Origin: Thermanaeromonas toyohensis ToBE
GTDB taxonomy: Bacteria > Bacillota > DSM-521 > Neomoorellales > Neomoorellaceae
Assembly (NCBI RefSeq): GCF_900176005.1
Contig: NZ_LT838272.1
Location: 2,623,587-2,687,586 of the forward strand
Direction: 5' to 3'
Length of the DNA stretch: 64,000 nt
The position numbers were made by a program, and so were the translations under genes. This document shows positions 1-8,541 of the stretch, piece after piece. Each line of letters opens with the position of its first letter. The first letter of the stretch is position 1. The notes beneath the pieces are model-generated. The model searched no databases. It saw only the letters and a list, made by a program, of their open reading frames with translations, and was not told where the DNA came from.

Positions 1-817
1 CCGAACGGAACCGTACCATCAAAGCTAAAGAGATCACCGGCACTGGAACCCCCAATCGCAAAGCTTCTTCCACCGTCCACAGGCCCTCACCTGAATGATG
101 AATAACATCCCTAATATCCTTAAGGTCGCCACTCTTGGACAGGACCCTTTCGGTGAGGTCCATAAGCCAGCCCCGGATAACTGAGCCGTGCCGCCATACC
201 CGGGCTATAGCAGGAAGGTCTAGTTTAAAAGGGCCTTTAGCCAGGATCTCCATGCCTTCTCCTATGGCCTGCATCATTCCATACTCGATGCCGTTATGCA
301 CCATCTTTACAAAGTGGCCGCTACCACAGGGACCCGTATGAAGATAACCGCCAGGGGCACTTATATCTTTTAATAAAGGCTCAAGATACTGGAAAAGCTC
401 TTCCTCCGCGCCTACCATGGCGCATATCCCCCAGCGGGCTCCCTCTATACCACCACTGGTACCTATATCGGCAAAGCGCAAGCCCTGGGCTTTTAAAACT
501 TCATAACGGCGCAAGGTATCGCGGTAGTAGGAATTACCCCCGTCTACAATAATGTCGCCCTTTGAGAGGAAGGGTATTAGCTGATTTATCACCATATCTA
601 CTGTTTCTCCTGCCGGTACCATGAGCCAGATTAGCCGGGGAGGGATAAGCTTCTTCACCAACTCCTCAAGGCTATAGACTCCCTTAATACCTTCTCCCTT
701 AGCCCGATCCACCGTCTCTTTAGTCCGGGCATAACCTATGACTTCATGGCCATGGTCACGCATATTAAGTGCTAAATTGAGCCCCATTTTGCCTAAACCT
801 ATTAAGCCGACTTGCAC
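1..817 (-). CDS. gnd: 6-phosphogluconate dehydrogenase, decarboxylating (C-terminus outside window)
   Basis: Oxidises and decarboxylates 6-phosphogluconate to ribulose 5-phosphate. The first 272 residues are present. The N-terminal Rossmann motif GLIGLGKMG is at residues 4-12, the substrate loop GTSGGIEGARWG at 119-130, and the catalytic segment KMVHNG at 171-176 (Lys171, His174 and Asn175 in the family pattern). The start is a GTG at 817, preceded by AGGAGG about ten bases upstream. The short (about 300 residue) GndA/YqeC-type family would lack only about 30 residues here. It is the last visible gene of the sugar-acid locus and fits with the gluconate-type kinase upstream, which would make its substrate. 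Cofactor preference (NAD or NADP) cannot be read with confidence. Confidence 0.9.
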   Translation of the reverse strand, partial: MQVGLIGLGKMGLNLALNMRDHGHEVIGYARTKETVDRAKGEGIKGVYSLEELVKKLIPPRLIWLMVPAGETVDMVINQLIPFLSKGDIIVDGGNSYYRDTLRRYEVLKAQGLRFADIGTSGGIEGARWGICAMVGAEEELFQYLEPLLKDISAPGGYLHTGPCGSGHFVKMVHNGIEYGMMQAIGEGMEILAKGPFKLDLPAIARVWRHGSVIRGWLMDLTERVLSKSGDLKDIRDVIHHSGEGLWTVEEALRLGVPVPVISLALMVRFRS

Positions 818-932
818 TTCAAACTTACCTCCTATCTTAATTTGATGATTTCCCTCAAAAGCGAGCAGTAGAAGCTTCTCAGTACCCAAGATTACTATGT
901 TGAGACATAGATCCCGCCTTAAGGAAGGGCTT

Positions 933-1907
933 TCACGTAGGATTTACTTCAGAATCCGCTTTCTCCCCTCGCAAAACCTTAAGAATGTTTTTGGCTACAG
1001 CTAAGCCCATCCGTAAGTTAGCCTCGCGGGTGTAAGCACCTATATGGGGCGTAACTACCACGTTATCTAGTTCAAGTAAAGGACTACCTACCGGCGGTTC
1101 TTCACTAAAAACATCTAAGCCAGCACCTCTAATCCAACCCTCCTTTAAAGCTCGATATAAAGCTTCTTCGTCCACTAATTCCCCCCGAGCGGTATTTATT
1201 AGGATAGCCTCCTTCTTCATAAGCCTTAGCCGTCCTTCATTTATAAGGTGATAAGTATCTTCAGTCAAGGGCGCATGGAGGCTTATAAAATCAGATTCCT
1301 GTAAAAGCTTTTCCAGATCTGTATAAACTATCCCCAGTTCACTGGTAGCCTCCAAATTAGGCCGAGGATCATAAGCTAGGATGCGCATATTAAAGCCGCG
1401 CGCCCGGCGTGCTACCGCCAGCCCTATTCTCCCAGTCCCAATAATACCCAGGGTCTTCTCCCATACCTCCCCCCCCACAAATCTATCCCACCGGCCCTGC
1501 CGTGTAGTTCTATCAGCTAAAATGATCTCTCTGGTACAAGCCAAAAGAAGCCCGAAAGCGAGATCAGCCACAGCCTGGGCGTTACTACCTGGCGCGTTGG
1601 TCACTACAATACCCTGCCTTTGGGCAGCAGGGATATCGATATTGTCTACACCTACCCCGTGCTTGGCTATAATTTTTAGCTGCGTGGCCACCTCCATTAC
1701 CTCACAGGTTACAGGGTCCACGCCCACAATGAGTGCCACTGGCTGCCATCGTCTCAAGGCTTCCTTCATTTCAACCTCTGTCAAAGGCCGGCCTGTATCA
1801 TTCAAGATAAGTTCAAGACCTTGCTCCTCTAGAAGCCTCCTGGGTTCTGATGAATAGCGAGAAAAAGAAAGGGCAGAGACAAACACTTTCCCGTTTAAAC
1901 TAGCCAC
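933..1907 (-). CDS. D-isomer-specific 2-hydroxyacid dehydrogenase (SerA/2-ketogluconate reductase-like)
   Basis: A 324-residue NAD(P)-dependent reductase that interconverts a 2-keto acid and a D-2-hydroxy acid. The nucleotide motif GIIGTGRIG is at residues 154-162. The family's catalytic Arg241 (NTARGELVDE), Glu270 (DVFSEEPP) and His288 (TPHIG) are all present. It lacks the ACT domain of long phosphoglycerate dehydrogenases. It lies between a gluconate-type kinase and 6-phosphogluconate dehydrogenase, so reduction of 2-ketogluconate or a similar keto-aldonate is a better guess than serine synthesis. That is inferred from context only. The start is GTG at 1907, with GGGAGGT upstream. Confidence 0.85.
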   Translation of the reverse strand: MASLNGKVFVSALSFSRYSSEPRRLLEEQGLELILNDTGRPLTEVEMKEALRRWQPVALIVGVDPVTCEVMEVATQLKIIAKHGVGVDNIDIPAAQRQGIVVTNAPGSNAQAVADLAFGLLLACTREIILADRTTRQGRWDRFVGGEVWEKTLGIIGTGRIGLAVARRARGFNMRILAYDPRPNLEATSELGIVYTDLEKLLQESDFISLHAPLTEDTYHLINEGRLRLMKKEAILINTARGELVDEEALYRALKEGWIRGAGLDVFSEEPPVGSPLLELDNVVVTPHIGAYTREANLRMGLAVAKNILKVLRGEKADSEVNPT

Positions 1908-2050
1908 CTTAGACGATTACCTCCCCAATCTCTGATACTTTCTTGGCGAACCATTATTGTACTTTGTTAAATCTTACTTTATTGTGCTTTCCATCACAAA
2001 GGCGGAGGGAAAGCGGAAAAGGTGGGGAGATGGTGCAAAGATGTCCGCGT

Positions 2051-3595
2051 TTAATGTGGGTTATGGTGCCTCTGAAACGCGGCTATCCGGGAAAACTGCT
2101 CTTTAAGCCTCCAGTACAGATCTTGGTACAGACCGTAGAGCTCATGGTAAGCTTTCCGGGCTTCTTCCCGGGGCTTTATTTCCTCCCTAACCCTTACCAT
2201 CCTTCCTACCGCTTCTATCCCCTCTATGAAACCCAAACCCCACATGGCCATCAAGGCAGCTCCGAAGGCGGAGGCTTCGGTTACTTCTGGTAACTTAATT
2301 GGGTACCCGAACACATCAGACATAATCTGGCACCATACTTGGGAGCGGGTAAACCCGCCTGCTGCCCGCACTTCTTGAGGTTCGCCTACCAGATCCACAA
2401 TAGCCTCAAAAACACTGTACATACGATAGATTACACCTTCCATCAGGGCCCGTACCAAGTGGGGCTTACCATGGTGTAAGCCCAGCCCGAAGATTACCCC
2501 TCGGGCTTCGGGGTTCCAGTGAGGGCTTCGCTCCCCCGTGAGGAAGGGCAGGAAAATCAACCCTCCTGCACCCGGCCCCACCTTAGCCGCTAGCTCATTC
2601 AAGATTTCATAGGCTTCTATGCCTTTCTTAAGAGCTTCCTCAGCTTCTTTCTCGGCTAAGTTGTCTCGGAACCAACGGTAGACTATGCCGCCGTTGTTTA
2701 TGGCCCCACCCACTACCCAGTACTTATCTGTGAAGGCATAACACCAGGTACGGCCTTGGGGATCAATAAGCGGCTTATTCTCAAACACTCTTATGGCTCC
2801 ACTGGTCCCCACCATAGCCACTACCTGCCCGGGGCCATAAGCTCCCGATCCTAAGTTGGATAACATGCCGTCGCCAGCGCCTATTACTACTGGCAAGCCT
2901 TCTGGCAAGCCCAGTTCTCGGGCTACTTCACCTTTAAGCCTTCCCACCAGCTCTTGGGGTGGAACTACTTCACTTAGGCTTTCCATCTTAATACCTAAGA
3001 CATCCAGGCACTCTTCATCCCAGCGCAAAGAATGGATATTGAGAAGCCCAGAAGTAGAAGCCACCGCCTGGTCAATTACCAGCCGACCCAGCCACCGGAA
3101 CAGAATATACTCCTTCAGGGAAATAAACTTGGCAGCCTCCCGGAATACCTCCGGCCTTTCCTCTTTAAACCACAAGATCTTGGCTAAGGGATACATGGGA
3201 TGCACGCGACAGCCGGTCCGGCTGTAAATCTGGAAACCATTATCGTCGCCTTTAAGGAATTCAGCCTGCTTTAAACTCCGGGTGTCTGCCCAGATTAAAG
3301 CGTTGCTTAAACAGTTTCCTTGCCGGTCGAGCAAAATAAGGCTGTGAAAGACGGAGCTTAAGCCCAATCCAACGATGCTGGGGGTTTTTACCCCTGAAAG
3401 CTCTACGCACTCCGTTACCGCCCGGCAGGCAGCTTCATAAACCTTTTCCGGTTCCTGTTCAGCCCATCCAGGCCTGGGCTGGATCAACGGATATTCCTTT
3501 GTGGCAAGGCTTATGAGCCTTCCCTTAAGGTCGAAAAGTCCTGCCCGACACCCACCGGTACCTATATCTAAACCGAGGAAATAGAGCTCTCTCAA
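2051..3595 (-). CDS. gntK: FGGY-family carbohydrate kinase, gluconokinase-like
   Basis: A 514-residue sugar kinase that phosphorylates a polyol or sugar acid with ATP. The N-terminus has the FGGY phosphate motif (LGLDIGTGGCRAGLFD, residues 8-23). Further on are GAGDGMLSNLGSG and MVGTSGAIRV, and the C-terminal adenosine-site motif AAGGFTRS. The segment after TSGAIRV (GGAINNGG followed by YRWFRD) resembles the gluconate kinases of Bacillus more than xylulokinases. With 6-phosphogluconate dehydrogenase and an SDR beside it, gluconate is the likeliest substrate, though other aldonates or xylulose are possible. It ends about 140 bp before the 2-hydroxyacid dehydrogenase. Confidence 0.82.
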   Translation of the reverse strand: MRELYFLGLDIGTGGCRAGLFDLKGRLISLATKEYPLIQPRPGWAEQEPEKVYEAACRAVTECVELSGVKTPSIVGLGLSSVFHSLILLDRQGNCLSNALIWADTRSLKQAEFLKGDDNGFQIYSRTGCRVHPMYPLAKILWFKEERPEVFREAAKFISLKEYILFRWLGRLVIDQAVASTSGLLNIHSLRWDEECLDVLGIKMESLSEVVPPQELVGRLKGEVARELGLPEGLPVVIGAGDGMLSNLGSGAYGPGQVVAMVGTSGAIRVFENKPLIDPQGRTWCYAFTDKYWVVGGAINNGGIVYRWFRDNLAEKEAEEALKKGIEAYEILNELAAKVGPGAGGLIFLPFLTGERSPHWNPEARGVIFGLGLHHGKPHLVRALMEGVIYRMYSVFEAIVDLVGEPQEVRAAGGFTRSQVWCQIMSDVFGYPIKLPEVTEASAFGAALMAMWGLGFIEGIEAVGRMVRVREEIKPREEARKAYHELYGLYQDLYWRLKEQFSRIAAFQRHHNPH

Positions 3596-3620
3596 TTTAA
3601 ACTTTACCCTCCTCTACTCT

Positions 3621-4382
3621 CTATCTCGCCAGCCACCCACCATCAACACACAAAATATGACCATTTACATAGTCCGAAGCATGGGAAGCCAAGAAAATGG
3701 CTGCCCCTACCAAGTCCTCCGGCTTCCCCCACCGGCCGGCGGGTATCCTCTCTAAGATTTGCCTATTGCGTTCCTGGTCCTGTATTAGCGCCTTGTTCAT
3801 TTCTGTGTCAATATAACCCGGGGCAATGGCGTTCACATTTATCCCATATCGAGCTAGCTCATTGGCAAAGGCCTTAGTCAACTGGGCCACACCACCCTTG
3901 CTGGCCGCATAAGCTGGAACCGTATAGCCTCCCTGGAAGGATAGCATGGAGGCGAGGTTGATTATTTTGCCCCAACCGTTTTCTTTCATAATAGCGGCAG
4001 CTGCCTGGCTTAAGATGAAGACGGCCTTTAAGTTTATCTGGATCACTTCGTCCCAATCCTTTTCCGTGAATTCTAGAACCGGATTACGCCTTTGTATGCC
4101 GGCATTATTTACCAGGATGTCCAGCCGCCCAAAGGTCTTCATAGTTTCGCCTATTATGAGGTCTTTAGCTCTAGAAAGATCGAATAGATCGACGTTTACT
4201 TTCAAACATTTCCTCCCAGCCTCCACAATTTTCCTTTCAGTTTCCTCCAACCCACCACGACTCGTAATTACTAGGTCGGCTCCTGCCCTGGCTAACCCAA
4301 CCGCAATAGCCTGTCCTATCCCCCGGCTAGCCCCAGTAACTATGGCTACCTTGCCATGTAGACTAAACAAATCTAACATCAT
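3621..4382 (-). CDS. short-chain dehydrogenase/reductase (gluconate 5-dehydrogenase/KduD-like)
   Basis: A 253-residue classical SDR. The cofactor motif TGASRGIG is at 17-24, NNAG at 92-95, Ser145, and the catalytic Tyr158-x3-Lys162 (YAASK). The C-terminal SDYVNGHILCVDGGW is typical of the family. SDRs of this type reduce 5-ketogluconate to gluconate or act on 2-keto-3-deoxy sugars. The position directly upstream of a gluconate-type kinase, 25 bp away, favours a keto-aldonate reductase that feeds that kinase. The exact substrate is inferred. Confidence 0.83.
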   Translation of the reverse strand: MMLDLFSLHGKVAIVTGASRGIGQAIAVGLARAGADLVITSRGGLEETERKIVEAGRKCLKVNVDLFDLSRAKDLIIGETMKTFGRLDILVNNAGIQRRNPVLEFTEKDWDEVIQINLKAVFILSQAAAAIMKENGWGKIINLASMLSFQGGYTVPAYAASKGGVAQLTKAFANELARYGINVNAIAPGYIDTEMNKALIQDQERNRQILERIPAGRWGKPEDLVGAAIFLASHASDYVNGHILCVDGGWLAR

Positions 4383-4398
4383 CTAAACCCCCACATAC

Positions 4399-5409
4399 TC
4401 AATCCAACCTAAAAAGGATCTTCATTCCTTCCCCTCTTTCCATTATCTCACAAGCCCTTTCAGCCTCCTCTAACTTAAATATGTGGGTAACTATACCGTC
4501 CACCTTTATCTTCCTCTTGTAAATCATATCCGCCGCAATCTGGTAATCTTCGAAGTTATAAACCCTAACCCCAATTATGTCTAACTCCCGAAAACTGACA
4601 GTACGGTAATCCACTGGTGGAGGTTCATTAAAGACCCCCACCACCACAACCTGCCCCCGAACTTTTACAATCCTAGTACTAAGCTCCGCCGTAGCCGGCA
4701 CCCCTGCTGCATCAAAGACTACGTCAACTCCTTTTCCGCACGTGACCGCCCTTACTTCAGCCTCCACATCCTGCGCAAGCGCATTAAGGGCCAAAAACCC
4801 TCGAGCTCTAGCCCTTTCTAAGCGCTCCGGAGCCACCTCGGTAATAATCACTTCTGCCCCCGACGCCCTGCATGTCTCCGCTACTAAGGTACCTATGGGG
4901 CCCGCCCCGAGTATGGCTACTATATCGCCAATCTTAAGTCTAGACATACGGACCGCGTGAATAGCCACCGCTACTGGCTCAACTAGCGCAGCCTCCAGCA
5001 TAGGCATATCTTGAGGAAGCCTGTGAACTCTGCTAATAGGTACCAGAGCGTACTCGGCAAAACCCCCGTCTCTGTCGATGCCCAGCAATCCCAGGTTAGC
5101 GCAGACGTGATAATAGCCCGAAAGACACGCTGCACACTTACCACATGAGAGCAGGGGCTCTACAACCACCTTATCCCCTACCTTCACTCCGGCAGCTTCG
5201 CCATTTAGAGCTACAATCTGACCGCAAAATTCGTGTCCCATAATGAGAGGAGGCTTAGCCCGGGGATGGACCCCATGGTAAATATGCATATCAGTACCAC
5301 AAAGGCCACCGTAAAATACCTTTAAGAGCGCTTCCCCCGGCCCCGGTTGGGGAACTGGTACATCTTTAACCTCAAGTCTCCTAGGCCCTTCATAAACCAC
5401 TGCTTTCAT
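4399..5409 (-). CDS. zinc-dependent medium-chain alcohol dehydrogenase (sorbitol/threonine dehydrogenase-like)
   Basis: A 336-residue MDR enzyme. The catalytic zinc ligands are visible as Cys37 (GLCGTD) and His59-Glu60 (MGHEF). The structural zinc site is Cys89, Cys92, Cys95 and Cys103. The Rossmann motif GAGPIG is in the middle. The start was set at 5409 because AAGGAGGC lies just before it. A longer reading frame runs back to 5460 but has no better ribosome site and would overlap the gene upstream. In this operon it probably oxidises a polyol or sugar acid such as an aldonate or idonate. The substrate is not readable from sequence. Confidence 0.84.
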   Translation of the reverse strand: MKAVVYEGPRRLEVKDVPVPQPGPGEALLKVFYGGLCGTDMHIYHGVHPRAKPPLIMGHEFCGQIVALNGEAAGVKVGDKVVVEPLLSCGKCAACLSGYYHVCANLGLLGIDRDGGFAEYALVPISRVHRLPQDMPMLEAALVEPVAVAIHAVRMSRLKIGDIVAILGAGPIGTLVAETCRASGAEVIITEVAPERLERARARGFLALNALAQDVEAEVRAVTCGKGVDVVFDAAGVPATAELSTRIVKVRGQVVVVGVFNEPPPVDYRTVSFRELDIIGVRVYNFEDYQIAADMIYKRKIKVDGIVTHIFKLEEAERACEIMERGEGMKILFRLD

Positions 5410-5431
5410 GGGTAAAGCCTCCTTAAAGTAG

Positions 5432-6694
5432 CTAGCAATAGGGCAGAATCTCGCCGCCATGCCTAAAGCACAGCACTTTAGCCTTTCTACCTTTAAGGCT
5501 AAAAGCCATCTCTAAGGCCTCCTGAGGTGTAGGTGCTGTTCTAAATCCGATCCTTTCGGCTGTCTCACGGGTAATACCAGGGGAGACCAAGATACACGTG
5601 GCTTTCTTACGGATAACTTCTCCTACATGTACAAGGTGGGCAGCTACCGTAAGATCTAAAATTTTACCTTCCTCCACCAGCCGCTTAACCTCTTCCAGGG
5701 GCCGGTAACCAAACTCTTCTACCTCCGGGTGCTGGGAGGCGACGCCTTCTGGGCAGGGTGTCACCAAGATAATTACCCCACCCTCCTTGACAGCCAGATC
5801 CGCAGAGTAAATACCCTTGGCCGCCTGCCACATTTCCACGTCAGCCGGGTACGAATCAGTGATGACTATGTCCGCAGGCTCAGGAATCTTTACGCCGAAT
5901 ACCTTCCGTGAAGTTTCACACCCTTTGCGGTGGGCTACCACCAAATCGCCGCACACAGCCTCCACTATCCGGCCCCGCCGGTCCTGCACCACATTGAAAA
6001 TCACCCTTAAGCCCGCTTGCCTAGCTACAGTCTCAATTTCGCAGCGCACGGGATTCTCAGGTTGTCCCATTATGTCCTTACCTGGATAGAGGGCACTGAG
6101 CCAGTGGGTTTGTTCTGTGGTCTTAGGACCGCACACTGCTGGTTGGATGATTTTCCCACCACCGCTAAAACCCGCCACCCTATGGGGAACGATGTGGCCA
6201 ATGCCGATCACAAAATCAGACCGCAGAACCTCTTTATTAAGCCATATTTCCGTACCGCTTTCGGTTTGGCCAAAGAATTCTATTGAGGAAGGATCCTTCC
6301 AGTTATGACTTTGAACAGGGTAGTTACTTACTATTTCTTCTCCAAGTTTCTTCTTGATTTCCTCTTCGGTCATAAGACGATGGGTTCCGAGGCCAATCAA
6401 TATATTGATGGCCTCATCGTTTACGCCGCCCTGTTTAAGTTCCCCAATTACGTAAGGAAGAATCTTATGGACTGGTGTAAGCCTAGTGTTATCATCAACG
6501 ATAATAAGAACTCTCTTCTTTCCCTTTACCATTTCGGCGATCCTAGGCGTGCCTATGGGATTGGCCAGGGCGCGGGCGATAATTTCTTCCTCGCTATCTT
6601 CAAGGGAAAGCTCTTGGGGTTCAAAAACTCCTAATAAGCTATCGGGTTCAATTTCTACACCTGGTACATCAACGTAAGAAAAGCTAACCTGCAT
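5432..6694 (-). CDS. larA: LarA family nickel-pincer racemase/epimerase
   Basis: A 420-residue homologue of lactate racemase LarA, which uses a covalently bound nickel-pincer nucleotide to racemise or epimerise 2-hydroxy acids by hydride transfer. Conserved positions are Arg71 (DDNTRLTP), His105 (GLGTHR), His171 (VPHRVAGFSGGGK), Lys181, which would form the thioamide link to the cofactor, and His197 (TTEQTHW), the expected nickel ligand. LarB, LarC and LarE, which make the cofactor, are not in the window. In this operon the substrate is probably a sugar acid rather than lactate. Gluconate epimerases are known in the LarA superfamily. Confidence 0.88.
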   Translation of the reverse strand: MQVSFSYVDVPGVEIEPDSLLGVFEPQELSLEDSEEEIIARALANPIGTPRIAEMVKGKKRVLIIVDDNTRLTPVHKILPYVIGELKQGGVNDEAINILIGLGTHRLMTEEEIKKKLGEEIVSNYPVQSHNWKDPSSIEFFGQTESGTEIWLNKEVLRSDFVIGIGHIVPHRVAGFSGGGKIIQPAVCGPKTTEQTHWLSALYPGKDIMGQPENPVRCEIETVARQAGLRVIFNVVQDRRGRIVEAVCGDLVVAHRKGCETSRKVFGVKIPEPADIVITDSYPADVEMWQAAKGIYSADLAVKEGGVIILVTPCPEGVASQHPEVEEFGYRPLEEVKRLVEEGKILDLTVAAHLVHVGEVIRKKATCILVSPGITRETAERIGFRTAPTPQEALEMAFSLKGRKAKVLCFRHGGEILPYC

Positions 6695-6712
6695 CTGCCC
6701 TGCTTCACTCCT

Positions 6713-8002
6713 CTAACGTGATATCAAGCTAGGTATCCACATAACAGCTTTAGGAATAAACAGTAAGATGAAAAGAACAACTACCATGGTAAAAACAAAG
6801 GGGTAAAGATGTTTGCTTAGCTCCACTATATTGAGACGCCCCAGGCGGCACCCGACATAAAGTACCGAGCCGACGGGTGGTGTGAGAAGGCCGATAGCCA
6901 AATTGACGGTCATTATTACACCCAAGTAAACCGGATCGATGCCAAAACTCTTAGCCAGGGGTACTAGGATGGGGCCTAGAATAAGAAGCGCGGGTGTCAA
7001 GTCCATAACCATTCCCACGAGGAGAAGCAAAATATTTATAATGACTAACACACCGAACTGGGTACTAGCCAGTGTTTTCACCATCTCGCCTAACAGGTAG
7101 GGAATACGGGCCACAGTAATATAGTATCCCGCCACTGTAGCCGCACCGCAGACAAAAATCACAATGGCGGTCCCGATGGCTGCTTCAGTCAAAGCCTTAG
7201 GAAGATCTCTAAGCTTCAGCTCCCGGTACACTAGGCCGGAAACAACGAAGGCATAAACAACAGCTATAACCCCAGCCTCTGTGGGGGTAAACACCCCGCT
7301 AATGATTCCCCCCAAGATAATTAAGGGCATTATCAAGGCCCAAAAAGCGTCCTTAGTAGCCATTAAAAATTCCCTAAAAGAAGTCCTCTCTGTGGTTGGA
7401 TAATTGCTCTTCCGAGCAATAAAGTACCAGTGAGCCATCAACGCTAACCCAATAACGACTCCCGGGAAAATGCCTCCTAAGAAGAGTTTAGTAACCGATA
7501 CACCAGCAATAACACCATACAAGATCATGGGGAGGCTAGGCGGAATAATAGGACCGATGCACCCTGCTGCACAAATCAGGGCCGTGCTCTTCCCTTTATC
7601 GTATCCTTCTTTTTCCATAACCGGAAGCATAATGGAACCGATGGCGGAAGTATCGGCCACAGCAGTACCGGAAACACCGGCGAAGATCATGCACGCTAAT
7701 ACGGAAACGTAACCCAACCCGCCTTTAATATGGCCAATTAAGGCCTTAGCGAAGTTAACTATGCGCTGCGAAAGACCACCGACTGTCATAATTTCTCCGG
7801 CCAGCATGAAAAAGGGGATAGCCATCAGGGGAAAGTTATCAACCCCATACATGAAATACTGGGCAATAGTGCTCGGAGCCAGGGTGCCTTTCACTATCAT
7901 CAATACAATAGCCGTTAACGCCAGAGAAAAACCTATGGGGACTCCCACGAGCAGAAAGCCAAAGAGGCTTAATAAAAATATAGCGAGCACGCCTTTATTC
8001 AC
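6713..8002 (-). CDS. dctM: TRAP transporter large permease DctM
   Basis: A 429-residue, very hydrophobic protein with about 12 membrane segments, the DctM subunit of a tripartite ATP-independent periplasmic (TRAP) transporter. The family motif AIPFFMLAGEIM is near residues 61-72, and GCIGPIIPPSLPMILYG lies in the middle. DctM carries the substrate with sodium or proton symport across the membrane. It overlaps the DctQ gene by 8 bases and is followed 18 bp later by larA, so import and epimerisation are probably co-transcribed. Confidence 0.93.
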   Translation of the reverse strand: MNKGVLAIFLLSLFGFLLVGVPIGFSLALTAIVLMIVKGTLAPSTIAQYFMYGVDNFPLMAIPFFMLAGEIMTVGGLSQRIVNFAKALIGHIKGGLGYVSVLACMIFAGVSGTAVADTSAIGSIMLPVMEKEGYDKGKSTALICAAGCIGPIIPPSLPMILYGVIAGVSVTKLFLGGIFPGVVIGLALMAHWYFIARKSNYPTTERTSFREFLMATKDAFWALIMPLIILGGIISGVFTPTEAGVIAVVYAFVVSGLVYRELKLRDLPKALTEAAIGTAIVIFVCGAATVAGYYITVARIPYLLGEMVKTLASTQFGVLVIINILLLLVGMVMDLTPALLILGPILVPLAKSFGIDPVYLGVIMTVNLAIGLLTPPVGSVLYVGCRLGRLNIVELSKHLYPFVFTMVVVLFILLFIPKAVMWIPSLISR

Positions 8003-8465
8003 TCCTACCCCTAAATTCCTGGACTAGGTGACCGGCTACGATGAATAGCATAAAAGCAGCGCTTAAGGGGATAATTGCATTAATGTATCCATATGGAATG
8101 CGGGTAGCCGGAGCAGGCCAGGTCATACCTAGCTCCACCATGGTTCTCCCACCATCGACCATGGCAATTAAGACAAGGCTAACTAAGAGGCCGGAGATTA
8201 TCCTGAACAGTTTTTGTACTTTGGGTGGAATTATCTTGTATAAGATATCGATCCCTAAATGCTGTCGTCTATACATGGCTATAATAGCTCCTAAAAACAC
8301 AAGATAAACGAGCATAAAGCGGGCGATCTCTTCCGACCAAGCCCAGGTTTTATTGAAGACGTACCGCAAGACAACATTGCCAAATACAACCACTACCATG
8401 CCTGCCAGCAATGTGGCAACAATATATTCCAGCAGCCGGATAAAAGCTGCCCCACCTTTGGGCAA
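7995..8465 (-). CDS. dctQ: TRAP transporter small permease DctQ
   Basis: A 156-residue membrane protein with four predicted helices, the DctQ subunit that partners DctM. The pattern WSEEIARFMLVYLVFLGA followed by RRQHLGID is typical (Glu-Glu and Arg in helix 2). It lies between the DctP gene upstream and the DctM gene, which it overlaps by 8 bases. The start at 8465 is taken from the open frame. Confidence 0.9.
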   Translation of the reverse strand: MPKGGAAFIRLLEYIVATLLAGMVVVVFGNVVLRYVFNKTWAWSEEIARFMLVYLVFLGAIIAMYRRQHLGIDILYKIIPPKVQKLFRIISGLLVSLVLIAMVDGGRTMVELGMTWPAPATRIPYGYINAIIPLSAAFMLFIVAGHLVQEFRGRSE

Positions 8466-8496
8466 GTCTGTATCCCTCCTAAAGCTTATAGATTGG

Positions 8497-8523
8497 GGTC
8501 CGGAAGGCCATGCCTTCCGGACC
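8497..8523 (-). promoter_or_regulatory. perfect 12-bp hairpin between dctP and dctQ
   Basis: A perfect inverted repeat (GGTCCGGAAGGC, 3-base loop, GCCTTCCGGACC) just after the dctP stop at 8542. No T-run follows, so it is not a full intrinsic terminator. It probably stabilises the binding-protein mRNA or partly attenuates transcription, giving more DctP than permease. That role is inferred. Confidence 0.7.
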
Positions 8524-8541
8524 TATTTAAGCCAGTTTTAA

